NCBI GenBank assembly: GCA_937884735.1
Contig: CAKZYI010000462.1
Coordinates: 1-26,656 of the forward strand
From: an uncultured Pleurocapsa sp.
Lineage (GTDB): Bacteria > Cyanobacteriota > Cyanobacteriia > Cyanobacteriales > Xenococcaceae
Direction of reading: 5' to 3'
DNA length: 26,656 nt
A program made the position numbers and the translations under genes. Position 1 is the first letter of the stretch, and each line of letters opens with the position of its first letter. Positions 1 through 7,731 of the stretch are shown one piece after another. The notes below the pieces were generated by a model that did no database searches, was not told the origin of the DNA, and saw only the letters and a list, made by a program, of their open reading frames with translations.

Positions 1-69
1 ATTACAGATGATGATGTCTATGACTTATATGGAGAAGTTGCTAAAGTAGCGGCTTATTCGACGGTTTAA
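1..69 (+). CDS. rimO: C-terminal tail of an upstream gene, probably RimO
   Basis: The window opens inside a reading frame that ends in TAA at 67-69, giving 22 residues with the motif DDDVYDLYGEV. RimO, the methylthiotransferase that modifies an aspartate of ribosomal protein S12, typically ends its TRAM domain with a similar D-x-YDL-(Y/W)-G stretch. In Synechocystis rimO lies directly upstream of crhR, as here. The identification rests on this short tail plus synteny, so it is tentative. A gap of 117 nt separates it from crhR. Confidence 0.5.
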   Translation: MTDDDVYDLYGEVAKVAAYSTV

Positions 70-186
70 TCTAAATTTTGGCAAGAGCAAGAATATTATG
101 GGTTTTACAGTACCTAACCTAATATCTACAGCAGTCAAACAGGTACACAAACAGTTTTTTAGGACAAAACATAGCAACTAAAACAT

Positions 187-1650
187 ATGACAACTAATTT
201 CAAAGACTTAGGAATATCAGAAGCTACTTTAAATCAATTGGAAAAGCTTGGTTTTGATGCACCAACACAAATTCAGCAAGACGCTATACCTGCTTTATTA
301 GAAGGTAAGGATATTGTTGGTCAATCTCAAACAGGTACGGGTAAAACAGCAGCATTCGCTTTACCTGCATTAGAAATTGTTGATGCTGACGACAGAGCCG
401 TTCAAACTTTGATTTTGACTCCTACAAGAGAACTAGCTCAACAGGTGGGAGAAGCAATCAATGACTTTTCATCTAAAGAAAAAAGAGTCTATTCTTTAAC
501 AGTTTATGGCGGTCAATCTATAGAAAGACAAATCAGCCGTCTTCGTCGCGGGGTACAAATTGTTGTAGGAACTCCTGGACGAGTTATAGATTTGTTAGAA
601 AGAGGTGAATTAAAACTAGATAGTCTAAAACTAGCAATCCTAGACGAAGCGGATGAAATGCTTAGTATGGGTTTCATCGACGATATTAAGCGCATTTTAA
701 GAAAAACTCCCCAGGAAAGACAAACTGCTTGTTTGTCGGCAACAATGCCTAGAGAAATCAAAGAGCTGATCAAGAACTTTTTGAATTCTCCTATTTACAT
801 TACAGTCAAGCAGAAAGAAGCTGCACCAGACAGAATCGATCAGCATGTTTACATGATTCCTCGTGGCTGGCAGAAAACTAAAGCACTCCAACCAATTTTA
901 GAAATTGAAGAGCCAGATTCGGCAATTATTTTTGTTCGTACCAAACGTACTGCTAGCGAATTGACTAGTAAGTTGCAAGAAGCAGGTCACAGTGTTGATG
1001 AATATCATGGCAACTTGAGCCAAATGCAGCGGGAAAGACTGGTTAAACGTTTCCGTGATGGCAAAGTCAAAATGGTTGTAGCTACAGATATTGCTGCAAG
1101 AGGATTGGACGTGCAAAACCTCACCCACGTAATCAATTACGATTTACCTGATAACACTGAGACTTATATTCATCGAATTGGTCGTACAGGTCGTGCTGGT
1201 AAAACAGGACCAGCCATAGCACTTGTCCACTCTGGAGATCGTCGCCCCCTAAAACAGATTGAACGCCGTTTGCGTAGCAAAATAGACATTGCGACCATAC
1301 CAAATAGAAACCAGGTAGAAGCTAAACGTATTGCCAAACTACAAACTAAAATTAAAGAAACCTTAGCGGGGGAAAGAATGGCATCATTCTTACCCTTGGT
1401 GAGAGAATTGAGCGACGAATATGACGCTCAAGCGATCGCAGCAGCGGCATTACAGATGGTATACGACCGCGATTGTCCTAACTGGATGAAGGGGGAATGG
1501 GATGTTCCTCAAGATAGCTATACCAAACCAGTGGTTAAAGGCAGAAGAGGTCAGGGTCGCTCATCTCGCAAAGGTGGCAACTACAATAAATCCAAATCTG
1601 CTCCTAGAACAAAACCTCAAGTGAGATCTGGAGTAATTATCGAACAGTAA
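187..1650 (+). CDS. crhR: DEAD-box RNA helicase, CrhR type
   Basis: This is an ATP-dependent RNA helicase that unwinds or anneals RNA duplexes in the cytoplasm; the cyanobacterial CrhR branch is linked to cold and redox responses. In the 487 residues I see the Q motif (about 22-30, GFDAPTQIQ), Walker A SQTGTGKT (47-54), PTREL (79-83), the DEAD box (153-156), SAT (184-186), and late helicase motifs YIHRIGRTGRAG. The conserved ERMASFLPLVRELSDEYDAQ segment follows, then a basic Gly/Arg/Lys-rich tail that probably binds RNA. The length equals that of Synechocystis CrhR (about 490). The ATG at 187 places the Q motif correctly; no strong Shine-Dalgarno is visible. It follows the probable rimO tail by 117 nt, consistent with the rimO-crhR operon known from Synechocystis. 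Confidence 0.95.
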   Translation: MTTNFKDLGISEATLNQLEKLGFDAPTQIQQDAIPALLEGKDIVGQSQTGTGKTAAFALPALEIVDADDRAVQTLILTPTRELAQQVGEAINDFSSKEKRVYSLTVYGGQSIERQISRLRRGVQIVVGTPGRVIDLLERGELKLDSLKLAILDEADEMLSMGFIDDIKRILRKTPQERQTACLSATMPREIKELIKNFLNSPIYITVKQKEAAPDRIDQHVYMIPRGWQKTKALQPILEIEEPDSAIIFVRTKRTASELTSKLQEAGHSVDEYHGNLSQMQRERLVKRFRDGKVKMVVATDIAARGLDVQNLTHVINYDLPDNTETYIHRIGRTGRAGKTGPAIALVHSGDRRPLKQIERRLRSKIDIATIPNRNQVEAKRIAKLQTKIKETLAGERMASFLPLVRELSDEYDAQAIAAAALQMVYDRDCPNWMKGEWDVPQDSYTKPVVKGRRGQGRSSRKGGNYNKSKSAPRTKPQVRSGVIIEQ

Positions 1651-1664
1651 AAAACCTAATCTTA

Positions 1665-1717
1665 AGCAGTTTGAATCTAAAGTATAATTGACTATGCTAA
1701 ATAGATTTCAAACTGTT
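1665..1717. repeat. Long imperfect hairpin downstream of crhR
   Basis: The arm CAGTTTGAATCTA (1667-1679) is mirrored by TAGATTTCAAACTG (1702-1715), with one bulged T, a 22-nt loop and two more weak outer pairs. No run of T follows, so it is not a textbook terminator. It lies 15-65 nt past the crhR stop and could stabilise or process the 3' end of that mRNA. Confidence 0.55.
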
Positions 1718-1827
1718 GATTTGCACCTGTTGCATATCAATAATGATTAAATTAGGTTGTTAGCGGCTTCCAAAAGTTGGGAAATAAAAGCTAGCAGCTT
1801 AAACCAAACATTAACCGAAACAGCCCC

Positions 1828-2940
1828 GTGACACTTAGTACTCCCTTGACCAAATTATCTTATCCAACCATTGCCAAAGCTGCTAATAACTGGCAGGGTT
1901 TGATCGAAACCTACCGCCCTTATCTACCTGTAAGTGAAGCTACCCCCGTGGTTACTTTGCTAGAAGGTAATACCCCTCTAATTCCAGCTAATGCGATCGC
2001 CAATAAGATTGGTCGTGGAGTGAAAGTTTATGTTAAATATGATGGTCTAAATCCAACGGGTAGTTTTAAAGATCGCGGCATGACCATGGCTATTTCTAAA
2101 GCCAAAGAAGACGGAGCAAAAGCAGTCATTTGTGCTAGTACGGGCAATACTTCCGCTGCTGCTGCTGCCTATGCTCGTCGTGCTGGATTAAAAGCTTTTG
2201 TGGTAATTCCAGACGGCGATGTCGCTTTGGGCTAACATTCTCATGCTTTGCTTAATTGTTCAGAAGTGATCGCTTTTGATGGTAACTTCGATGACGCGCT
2301 CAGTATAGTGCGTGGTTTATCAGAAAGCTATCCAGTTACTCTGGTTAATTCAGTCAATCCCTACCGTTTACAAGGTCAAAAAACGGCGGCGTTTGAGGTA
2401 GTTGATGTCTTGGGTAATGCACCTGATTGGTTGTGTATTCCCGTGGGAAACGCAGGTAATATTAGTGCATATTGGATGGGTTTTTGCGAGTATCGCGCTG
2501 CTGGTAAGTCTTCTCATCTGCCCAAAATGATGGGATTTCAGGCTGCGGGATCTGCTCCTTTAGTTTCAGGAGAGCGTGTGGCGAACCCAGAAACCCTAGC
2601 AACAGCAATTAGAATTGGTAATCCTGCTAATTGGCAAAAGGCAGTAGCAGTAAAAGAATCTAGCGGAGGAGAATTCAATCCCGTAACCGATGCCGAAATA
2701 TTAAACGCTTATCGTCTGTTGGCATCAGAAGAAGGAGTATTTTGTGAACCTGCTAGTGCAGCTTCCGTTGCTGGCTTACTAAAAGTAAGAGACAGAGTAC
2801 CTGATAATGCTACTGTAGTATGCGTATTGACTGGTAATGGTTTAAAAGATCCTACCAGTGCTGTGGACCACAGTCTCAACGAATTAAAACAAGGTATTCC
2901 CTTAGATTTGGAAAAAGTCGCCAAAGTGATGGGTTTATAA
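1828..2940 (+). pseudogene. thrC: Threonine synthase, interrupted by an in-frame TAA
   Basis: Threonine synthase is a PLP enzyme converting O-phosphohomoserine to threonine, the last step of the pathway. The frame starts at GTG 1828 (no better start is visible) and would encode 370 residues, normal for the family. The PLP-lysine motif GSFKDRG is present with Lys81, as is STGNTSAAAAAYA for phosphate and cofactor binding. The frame is broken by TAA at 2233-2235 (codon 136), where the family has VALGKLAQAL; here it reads VALG-stop-HSHALLNCSEV, and normal sequence (DGNFDDAL) resumes in the same frame with no length change. The downstream half is full and well conserved to TAA 2940. Residues after the stop look substituted one base at a time (Ala to Ser, Gln to His, Gly to Cys). 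It could be a real pseudogene, a sequencing error, or a duplicate copy. Two intact fragments would be 1828-2235 and a later internal start. Confidence 0.85.
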
Positions 2941-3318
2941 AATATCAAAGCGTATTTTCTATGTCTGTATAATCAACAGCTTTTTTTGATATTTGTTCCA
3001 TGGGCAGAAAAAAATCGTGTACTAGTGGCTGCTAATACACGATATGATATTACGACTTCACTGATATTGCTAAAATTACAGTCCTATCATTTCTCTAGGT
3101 CATTGTTATTAGCAAAAATCTTAACGCGCCTCTACACTAAACCTTCTAAGTATTTTCGTCATCAGTGCAAATACAGATATAGTAACGTTTAGTTATTTTT
3201 TAGATGATTATTGATTAAAATTTAGAATACAAACGAAATAAATTTAGCTCTAATTTTATTTTGCCAAGAACTTACTTGTAAAATTAGTATCTGGTAACTA
3301 ATAATTAGCAACTAATAA
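2941..3318. other. Intergenic gap thrC-trmFO, no gene seen
   Basis: These 378 nt are AT-rich. The only open frame, beginning at a TTG near 2986, has no recognisable family or ribosome site, and I consider it chance. Immediately before trmFO there is an imperfect direct repeat, AACTAATAATTAGCAACTAATAA (3296-3318), directly abutting the ATG. I see no terminator or RNA gene here. Confidence 0.5.
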
Positions 3319-4686
3319 ATGACAAATAACAGAGTAACCGTAATTGGCGGTGGTTTGGCAGGTACAGAAGCAGCATGGCAAGTGGTACAAGCAGGCGTGC
3401 CTGTAACCTTTTATGAAATGCGCCCTGTCAAGAAATCTCCCGCACACCATTCCCAGGAATTGGCAGAATTAGTCTGTAGTAATTCTTTTGGTGCCAAAAA
3501 TAGCGATCGCGCTGCGGGTTTACTTCATGAAGAATTACGTCGTTTAGGTTCTAGAATAATTGCCACAGCAGACAAGCATGCTGTTCCTGAGGGGGGAGCT
3601 TTAGCAGTCGATAGAGCTGTGTTCAGTAGCGAATTAACTAGCCTTTTAGCCAATCATCCTTTAGTTGAATTCAAGCGGGAAGAAGTTACTCAAATTCCTC
3701 AAGATGCAATTGTGGTATTAACCACAGGTCCTTTGACCAGCCCCGAACTAACCACCGACTTACAAAAGTTTACGGGAATGGAGTACATGAGCTTTTTTGA
3801 TGCAGCTAGTCCCATTGTGGTTGGAGAGTCAATAGATTGTGATGTTGCTTTTCTAGCGTCTCGCTACGACAAGGGTGACGCTGCGTATCTTAACTGCCCG
3901 ATGAATAAAGAACAGTACTTAGCATTTTATCAAGCACTTTGTACTGCCGAACAGGCTCAATTAAAAGATTTTGAACGAGAAACAGCTAAATTCTTTGAAG
4001 GTTGCCTACCCATTGAAGAACAAGCTCAACGAGGGGAAGATACTATGCGCTATGGCCCTTTAAAACCTGTTGGCTTGTTTGATTCTCGTTTGGGGGACTT
4101 CCGTGCGCCAGAGAACAAAGGTAAGCGTCCTTATGCAGTGGTACAGTTGCGTCAAGAAGATAAAGCAGGACAGCTTTGGAATATGGTTGGGTTTCAAACA
4201 AACTTACGTTGGGGAGAACAAAAACGGGTTTTTCGGATGATTCCTGGCTTGGAAAATGCGGAGTTTGTGCGTATGGGGGTAATGCATCGCAATACATTTA
4301 TTAATTCTCCTCAGTTGCTAGATTCTACACTGCAATTTAAACGCAATGGTAATATCCTCGCAGCGGGGCAATTGGTGGGAACAGAAGGCTACACCGCAGC
4401 AGCAGCAGGGGGCTGGCTTGCAGGAACAAATGCCGCTCGTTTAGCATTAGGACAAAAGCCTATATCTATGCCTGAAACTACGATGATGGGCGCATTATTT
4501 GAATTTATTAGCTCTGCTTCTCCTAAACATTTTCAGCCCATGCCTCCCAACTTTGGGATTATTCCCCCACTACCTACTAGGGTGAAAAATAAAAGAGAAA
4601 GATACGGTCAATATCGCGATCGCTCTTTTTCTGATTTAGCTACTTGGAAAGAGTGCCTGACACCAGAGGCAGTAACAGTCAATTAA
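3319..4686 (+). CDS. trmFO: TrmFO, folate-dependent tRNA m5U54 methyltransferase
   Basis: TrmFO uses 5,10-methylenetetrahydrofolate and FAD to make 5-methyluridine at position 54 of tRNA. The 455-residue product begins with an FAD dinucleotide-binding motif (VTVIGGGLAGTEAA, residues 7-20) and carries ELVCSNSFGAKNSDRAAGLL with Cys53, matching Cys53 of the Bacillus subtilis enzyme; Cys229 in FEGCLPIEE lies where the second reactive cysteine (Cys226 in B. subtilis) is expected. The C-terminal FAD segment GTEGYTAAAAGGWLAGTNAA is intact. Length is normal. The next gene starts 16 nt downstream, so the two may be co-transcribed. Confidence 0.96.
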   Translation: MTNNRVTVIGGGLAGTEAAWQVVQAGVPVTFYEMRPVKKSPAHHSQELAELVCSNSFGAKNSDRAAGLLHEELRRLGSRIIATADKHAVPEGGALAVDRAVFSSELTSLLANHPLVEFKREEVTQIPQDAIVVLTTGPLTSPELTTDLQKFTGMEYMSFFDAASPIVVGESIDCDVAFLASRYDKGDAAYLNCPMNKEQYLAFYQALCTAEQAQLKDFERETAKFFEGCLPIEEQAQRGEDTMRYGPLKPVGLFDSRLGDFRAPENKGKRPYAVVQLRQEDKAGQLWNMVGFQTNLRWGEQKRVFRMIPGLENAEFVRMGVMHRNTFINSPQLLDSTLQFKRNGNILAAGQLVGTEGYTAAAAGGWLAGTNAARLALGQKPISMPETTMMGALFEFISSASPKHFQPMPPNFGIIPPLPTRVKNKRERYGQYRDRSFSDLATWKECLTPEAVTVN

Positions 4687-4702
4687 AGTGATGATAGGAA
4701 TT

Positions 4703-4945
4703 ATGAAAGAACAAATTGTTACTTGGTTAAATCGCCTCTTAATTGCTGATGTATTTTTAGTATTTTTGGGCTTTTTTTGGTTTGCGATCGCTGTAATTGG
4801 TCGCTATCTCAATATTCCCTTGGGTTTCGATTTATGGTATCGACTGTGGATACCCGTTTTTAACCCTGCGATCGGAATTATATTTTTGGGAGCATTAGTT
4901 ACCTGGATAATTAATAAGGTTAGTAGTAAATTTGGCGCAAAATGA
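4703..4945 (+). CDS. Small two-helix membrane protein, unknown function
   Basis: Eighty residues with two strongly hydrophobic segments (about 13-33, FLVFLGFFWFAIAVIG, and 53-72, PAIGIIFLGALVTWIINK) separated by a short polar loop, and a basic C-terminus. I chose ATG 4703 because AGGA lies 5 nt before it; GTG 4688 and ATG 4691 in the same frame are possible but nearly touch the trmFO stop. It sits 16 nt after trmFO on the same strand. Similar short membrane proteins are common in cyanobacteria, but I cannot assign a role. It ends in TGA, so TGA is used as a normal stop here. Confidence 0.7.
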   Translation: MKEQIVTWLNRLLIADVFLVFLGFFWFAIAVIGRYLNIPLGFDLWYRLWIPVFNPAIGIIFLGALVTWIINKVSSKFGAK

Positions 4946-5299
4946 ATTAAAAATAAATTGAGTAAAATTCCCGATTTTGAACCCAAAACATTCAAAGTCG
5001 TCAATAAGCGGGTTCGGGTTCATAACTTACCAAAAATACCAATTTTTCTTTTTCAATATCTGCTTTTAGCTTCTGTGCGATCGGGCTATTTAGCAGACTA
5101 TTGTCCTGGATAAAACTATAAAATTCTCAAGCAAGTTCTCTCTTGTTGCACAGTTCTCTTTCTAGATCTCAAATTAACTGCGCTTAAAAAGAGATTGCCA
5201 AAATAGGACGATGAGCTAAGATTGCAGATATGATTATACTGTTTTTTGAATCTACAAATGGTTGTATTAATCAAACCAATTGATGTATGTTCAAAATTA

Positions 5300-5315
5300 G
5301 GTTGCGATCGCAACC
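5300..5315. repeat. 16-bp perfect palindrome containing HIP1
   Basis: GGTTGCGATCGCAACC is a perfect palindrome built around the cyanobacterial GCGATCGC octamer. It is longer than most HIP1 copies in this window and could be an operator-like site or a chance extension. Confidence 0.6.
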
Positions 5316-5445
5316 CGATCCGAGGGTATATTCCTCAAGAAATAGTATATGGAGACGAATCGAAAGAGTCTTTTGTGGGAATCTTTTGTTTTAAGGCGAG
5401 TCAGGCTTAAGCTGCAATTTACCCGCACAGCCTCATATCATATAT

Positions 5446-5486
5446 CCTAAAAAATTCTTTTAGGAGACTTGAGAAAATCTCAGGTC
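5446..5486. repeat. Two adjacent hairpins, possible structured RNA
   Basis: CCTAAAA (5446-5452) pairs with TTTTAGG (5458-5464) across a 5-nt loop, and right after it GACTTGAGA (5466-5474) pairs with TCTCAGGTC (5478-5486) across an AAA loop with one G-U pair. An outer GGAG/CTCC pairing (5463-5466 with 5492-5495) is an alternative to part of the first stem. There is no T-run after the second hairpin, so it does not look like a plain terminator. It could be part of a leader RNA or a small RNA. Confidence 0.45.
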
Positions 5487-5634
5487 GCTTGCTCCGATAA
5501 GAGTCGCTTTATGTCAGTAAAACCGCCCTCCGCTCTGACCCCAAATTTATAAAAATACTAATATACTTAATAACTAAAATTAAACGATATCTGAATCAAT
5601 ATAGGCAAAAATTATATTTCAAGGAAAATGCAGT

Positions 5635-7689
5635 ATGCTTACTTGTCCTCAGTGTGAATCTGAAAATCCAAAAGATCATAAATATTGCCAAAGTTGCGGA
5701 ACCTCTTTGACACATAAGGTATGTTGTGAATGTCAAGCGAGTATCCCTATTGAGGCAAAAAAATGTAACTTTTGTGGTGCCGTAAATTATACAATTCTTT
5801 GGGCAGTTATCTCTCAAAAACATAGTCTAGAAGAGCATGAAATATTAAAAGCAGATCGAACCAATCATCTTGTTGATGACCCAAAAAAACTGGAAATTGA
5901 CAATCTATCAGATTTTTTCATTGAAGATAAACAGAAAATAACACCAATTCTCAAAATTCAGACCAATAGTCAAAACAGTTCCAATCGATATTCAATTGAA
6001 GATAGCAAAAGTGCTTTTGGCTACCATAGCGATCCGCTCAAATCAAATAAGTCCTTTGTGCAAGGAAAAGTAATTGATAAATATCCTCTACAAAAATCTC
6101 ATCTAGCAACTCTACAAAAACAGCAAATGGATCTGTTTGCCGAATTAAGTCAAGATTTGGATAATTCATATTTATCAGTAACTCAATATTGGAATCTCGT
6201 GGGAATTCCAACCCATGCATTGCCCTACTTGATTTTAGAAAAATATACTCCTACCATTCCTAAAATTTATGATGCTTGGCAACAAAGAGATCAAGGGGTC
6301 GTTTTATTGCCCGACCGTTCACAATGGCAGCTGATGACTGAGCTGTGGTCACAACGAAAACTACCGTTACTACAGATTATTTGGTTTTTAGATGAAATGG
6401 CTAAACTTTGGCAGCCTTTACATCAAATTAGCTGCGCCCAAAGTCTGCTGGTAAATGAAAATCTGCGTATAGACGAAGACGAAGCATTTTGTTTTCAACA
6501 GCTATACATGGATAAAATAGATAATCCTCCAACTCTCAAAGATTTAGCGGCTACTTGGCAGTTGTGCTTTACTAAGTCTAATTTAGACAATCTGGATAAT
6601 CTCAATCAATTACTTGACAGAGTAATCTCAGGAGAAATTATTGAGATAGAACAGTTAAGATTAGAACTTCACAATCTTGGTCTTGGTGAAGACGAAATTG
6701 AATCCTTTGACATACACTCAAATTATCCTAGCGTGAATATTCCTCAATCCCAACCCAATATCGAACCCGATAAAGATCTCAGATCTGATGAGCAACAAAA
6801 TTTCTTTGACGAAGGCGAAGAAGAGATGATGTACAGCAGTGAATTTGAAGAACAAGCAACCGCAATGATTCCTATGCAACTGCGTAGCGTTGTTGATGCT
6901 AGCTGTACAAATATTGGTTCTCAACGGGATCATAATGAAGACTTTTTTGGTGTTAGAACCATTATCGAAAAAAAGGAAAATAACACAGACAATAATTTGA
7001 GTGTTGACGGTCTGTATATAGTTTGTGACGGTATGGGAGGTCACGCGGCAGGAGAAGTTGCCAGTGCAATGGCAGTGGAAAACCTGCAAAAATATTTTTA
7101 CTCTTTATTGCAACAAGATTTTCCAGACCACAAAACCATTGAAAAAGGAATCCTCTTGGCTAACGATGCTTTATATCAAACAAATATAGAGAACTCCCGC
7201 TCTGGCAGCGGCAGAATGGGGACAACTTTGGTAATGGCACTACTTCAGGATACCCAATTAGCGATCGCCCATGTTGGAGATAGTCGTATTTATCGCGTGA
7301 CCCGCAGGCAAGGGTTAGAACAATTGACTCTAGACCACGAAGTTGGTCAAAGAGAAATCAATCGCGGCGTAGAACCAGATATTGCTTATGGTAGACCAGA
7401 TGCTTATCAGTTGACTCAAGCATTAGGACCAAGAGAAAATAACTATGTTCGACCTGATATTCAATTTATGGAAATAACAGAAGATTGTTTACTTTTACTT
7501 TGTTCAGATGGTCTTTCTGATAATGATTTCCTAGAAGAAAATTGGCAAGAATGTCTCAATCCTTTAATTGCTTCTAATAGCAATCTTCAAGAAGGTCTAT
7601 TTAATCTAGTAAATTTTGCTAACGAATATAACGGTCACGATAATATTACTGCGGTACTAGTTAGAGTCAAGTTAAAGCCTGATTTCTAA
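5635..7689 (+). CDS. Zinc-ribbon, kinase-like and PP2C phosphatase protein
   Basis: This 684-residue cytosolic protein combines two N-terminal zinc ribbons (Cys4/7/18/21 and Cys31/33/44/47), a middle region (about 170-345) and a C-terminal PP2C Ser/Thr phosphatase domain (about 423-684). The phosphatase motifs are complete: RDHNED (431-436), DGMGGH (465-470), GRMGTTLV, HVGDSRIY, SDGLSD (D625) and GHDNIT (D669), giving the metal-binding aspartates. The middle region, with VLLPDR, a helical stretch and CAQSLLVNENLRID, looks like a degraded protein-kinase fold without the HRD and DFG motifs; that is my inference. The ATG at 5635 follows AAGGA by 9 nt. An FHA-kinase gene starts 42 nt downstream, so the pair is probably an operon with opposing activities. 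Substrates are unknown. Confidence 0.92.
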   Translation: MLTCPQCESENPKDHKYCQSCGTSLTHKVCCECQASIPIEAKKCNFCGAVNYTILWAVISQKHSLEEHEILKADRTNHLVDDPKKLEIDNLSDFFIEDKQKITPILKIQTNSQNSSNRYSIEDSKSAFGYHSDPLKSNKSFVQGKVIDKYPLQKSHLATLQKQQMDLFAELSQDLDNSYLSVTQYWNLVGIPTHALPYLILEKYTPTIPKIYDAWQQRDQGVVLLPDRSQWQLMTELWSQRKLPLLQIIWFLDEMAKLWQPLHQISCAQSLLVNENLRIDEDEAFCFQQLYMDKIDNPPTLKDLAATWQLCFTKSNLDNLDNLNQLLDRVISGEIIEIEQLRLELHNLGLGEDEIESFDIHSNYPSVNIPQSQPNIEPDKDLRSDEQQNFFDEGEEEMMYSSEFEEQATAMIPMQLRSVVDASCTNIGSQRDHNEDFFGVRTIIEKKENNTDNNLSVDGLYIVCDGMGGHAAGEVASAMAVENLQKYFYSLLQQDFPDHKTIEKGILLANDALYQTNIENSRSGSGRMGTTLVMALLQDTQLAIAHVGDSRIYRVTRRQGLEQLTLDHEVGQREINRGVEPDIAYGRPDAYQLTQALGPRENNYVRPDIQFMEITEDCLLLLCSDGLSDNDFLEENWQECLNPLIASNSNLQEGLFNLVNFANEYNGHDNITAVLVRVKLKPDF

Positions 7690-7731
7690 AGACCATATAT
7701 TATTTTGCCTATTTAATGATAATTGTCCAAT

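Larger units (their letters stand above)
4946..5634. other. 689-nt gene-free gap before the phosphatase gene
   Basis: No convincing coding frame is visible on either strand. The gap holds a HIP1-centred palindrome (5300-5315), a short TTAAG/CTTAA stem near 5391-5410, and two adjacent hairpins (5446-5486). No riboswitch consensus was recognised. It may contain the promoter and a long leader of the phosphatase gene, or an unannotated small RNA. AAGGA at 5621-5625 is the likely ribosome site for the ATG at 5635. Confidence 0.5.

Noticed and set aside
2986..3192. 68-residue open frame in the thrC-trmFO gap
   Set aside because: Starts at TTG without a ribosome site, composition is not protein-like, and no family is recognisable.
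5116..5313. Minus-strand open frame in the gap before the phosphatase
   Set aside because: No family resemblance, no Shine-Dalgarno; it looks like a chance frame in AT-rich DNA.
4946..5634. Cobalamin or other riboswitch in the long gap
   Set aside because: I compared by eye with known consensus boxes and found no convincing match.
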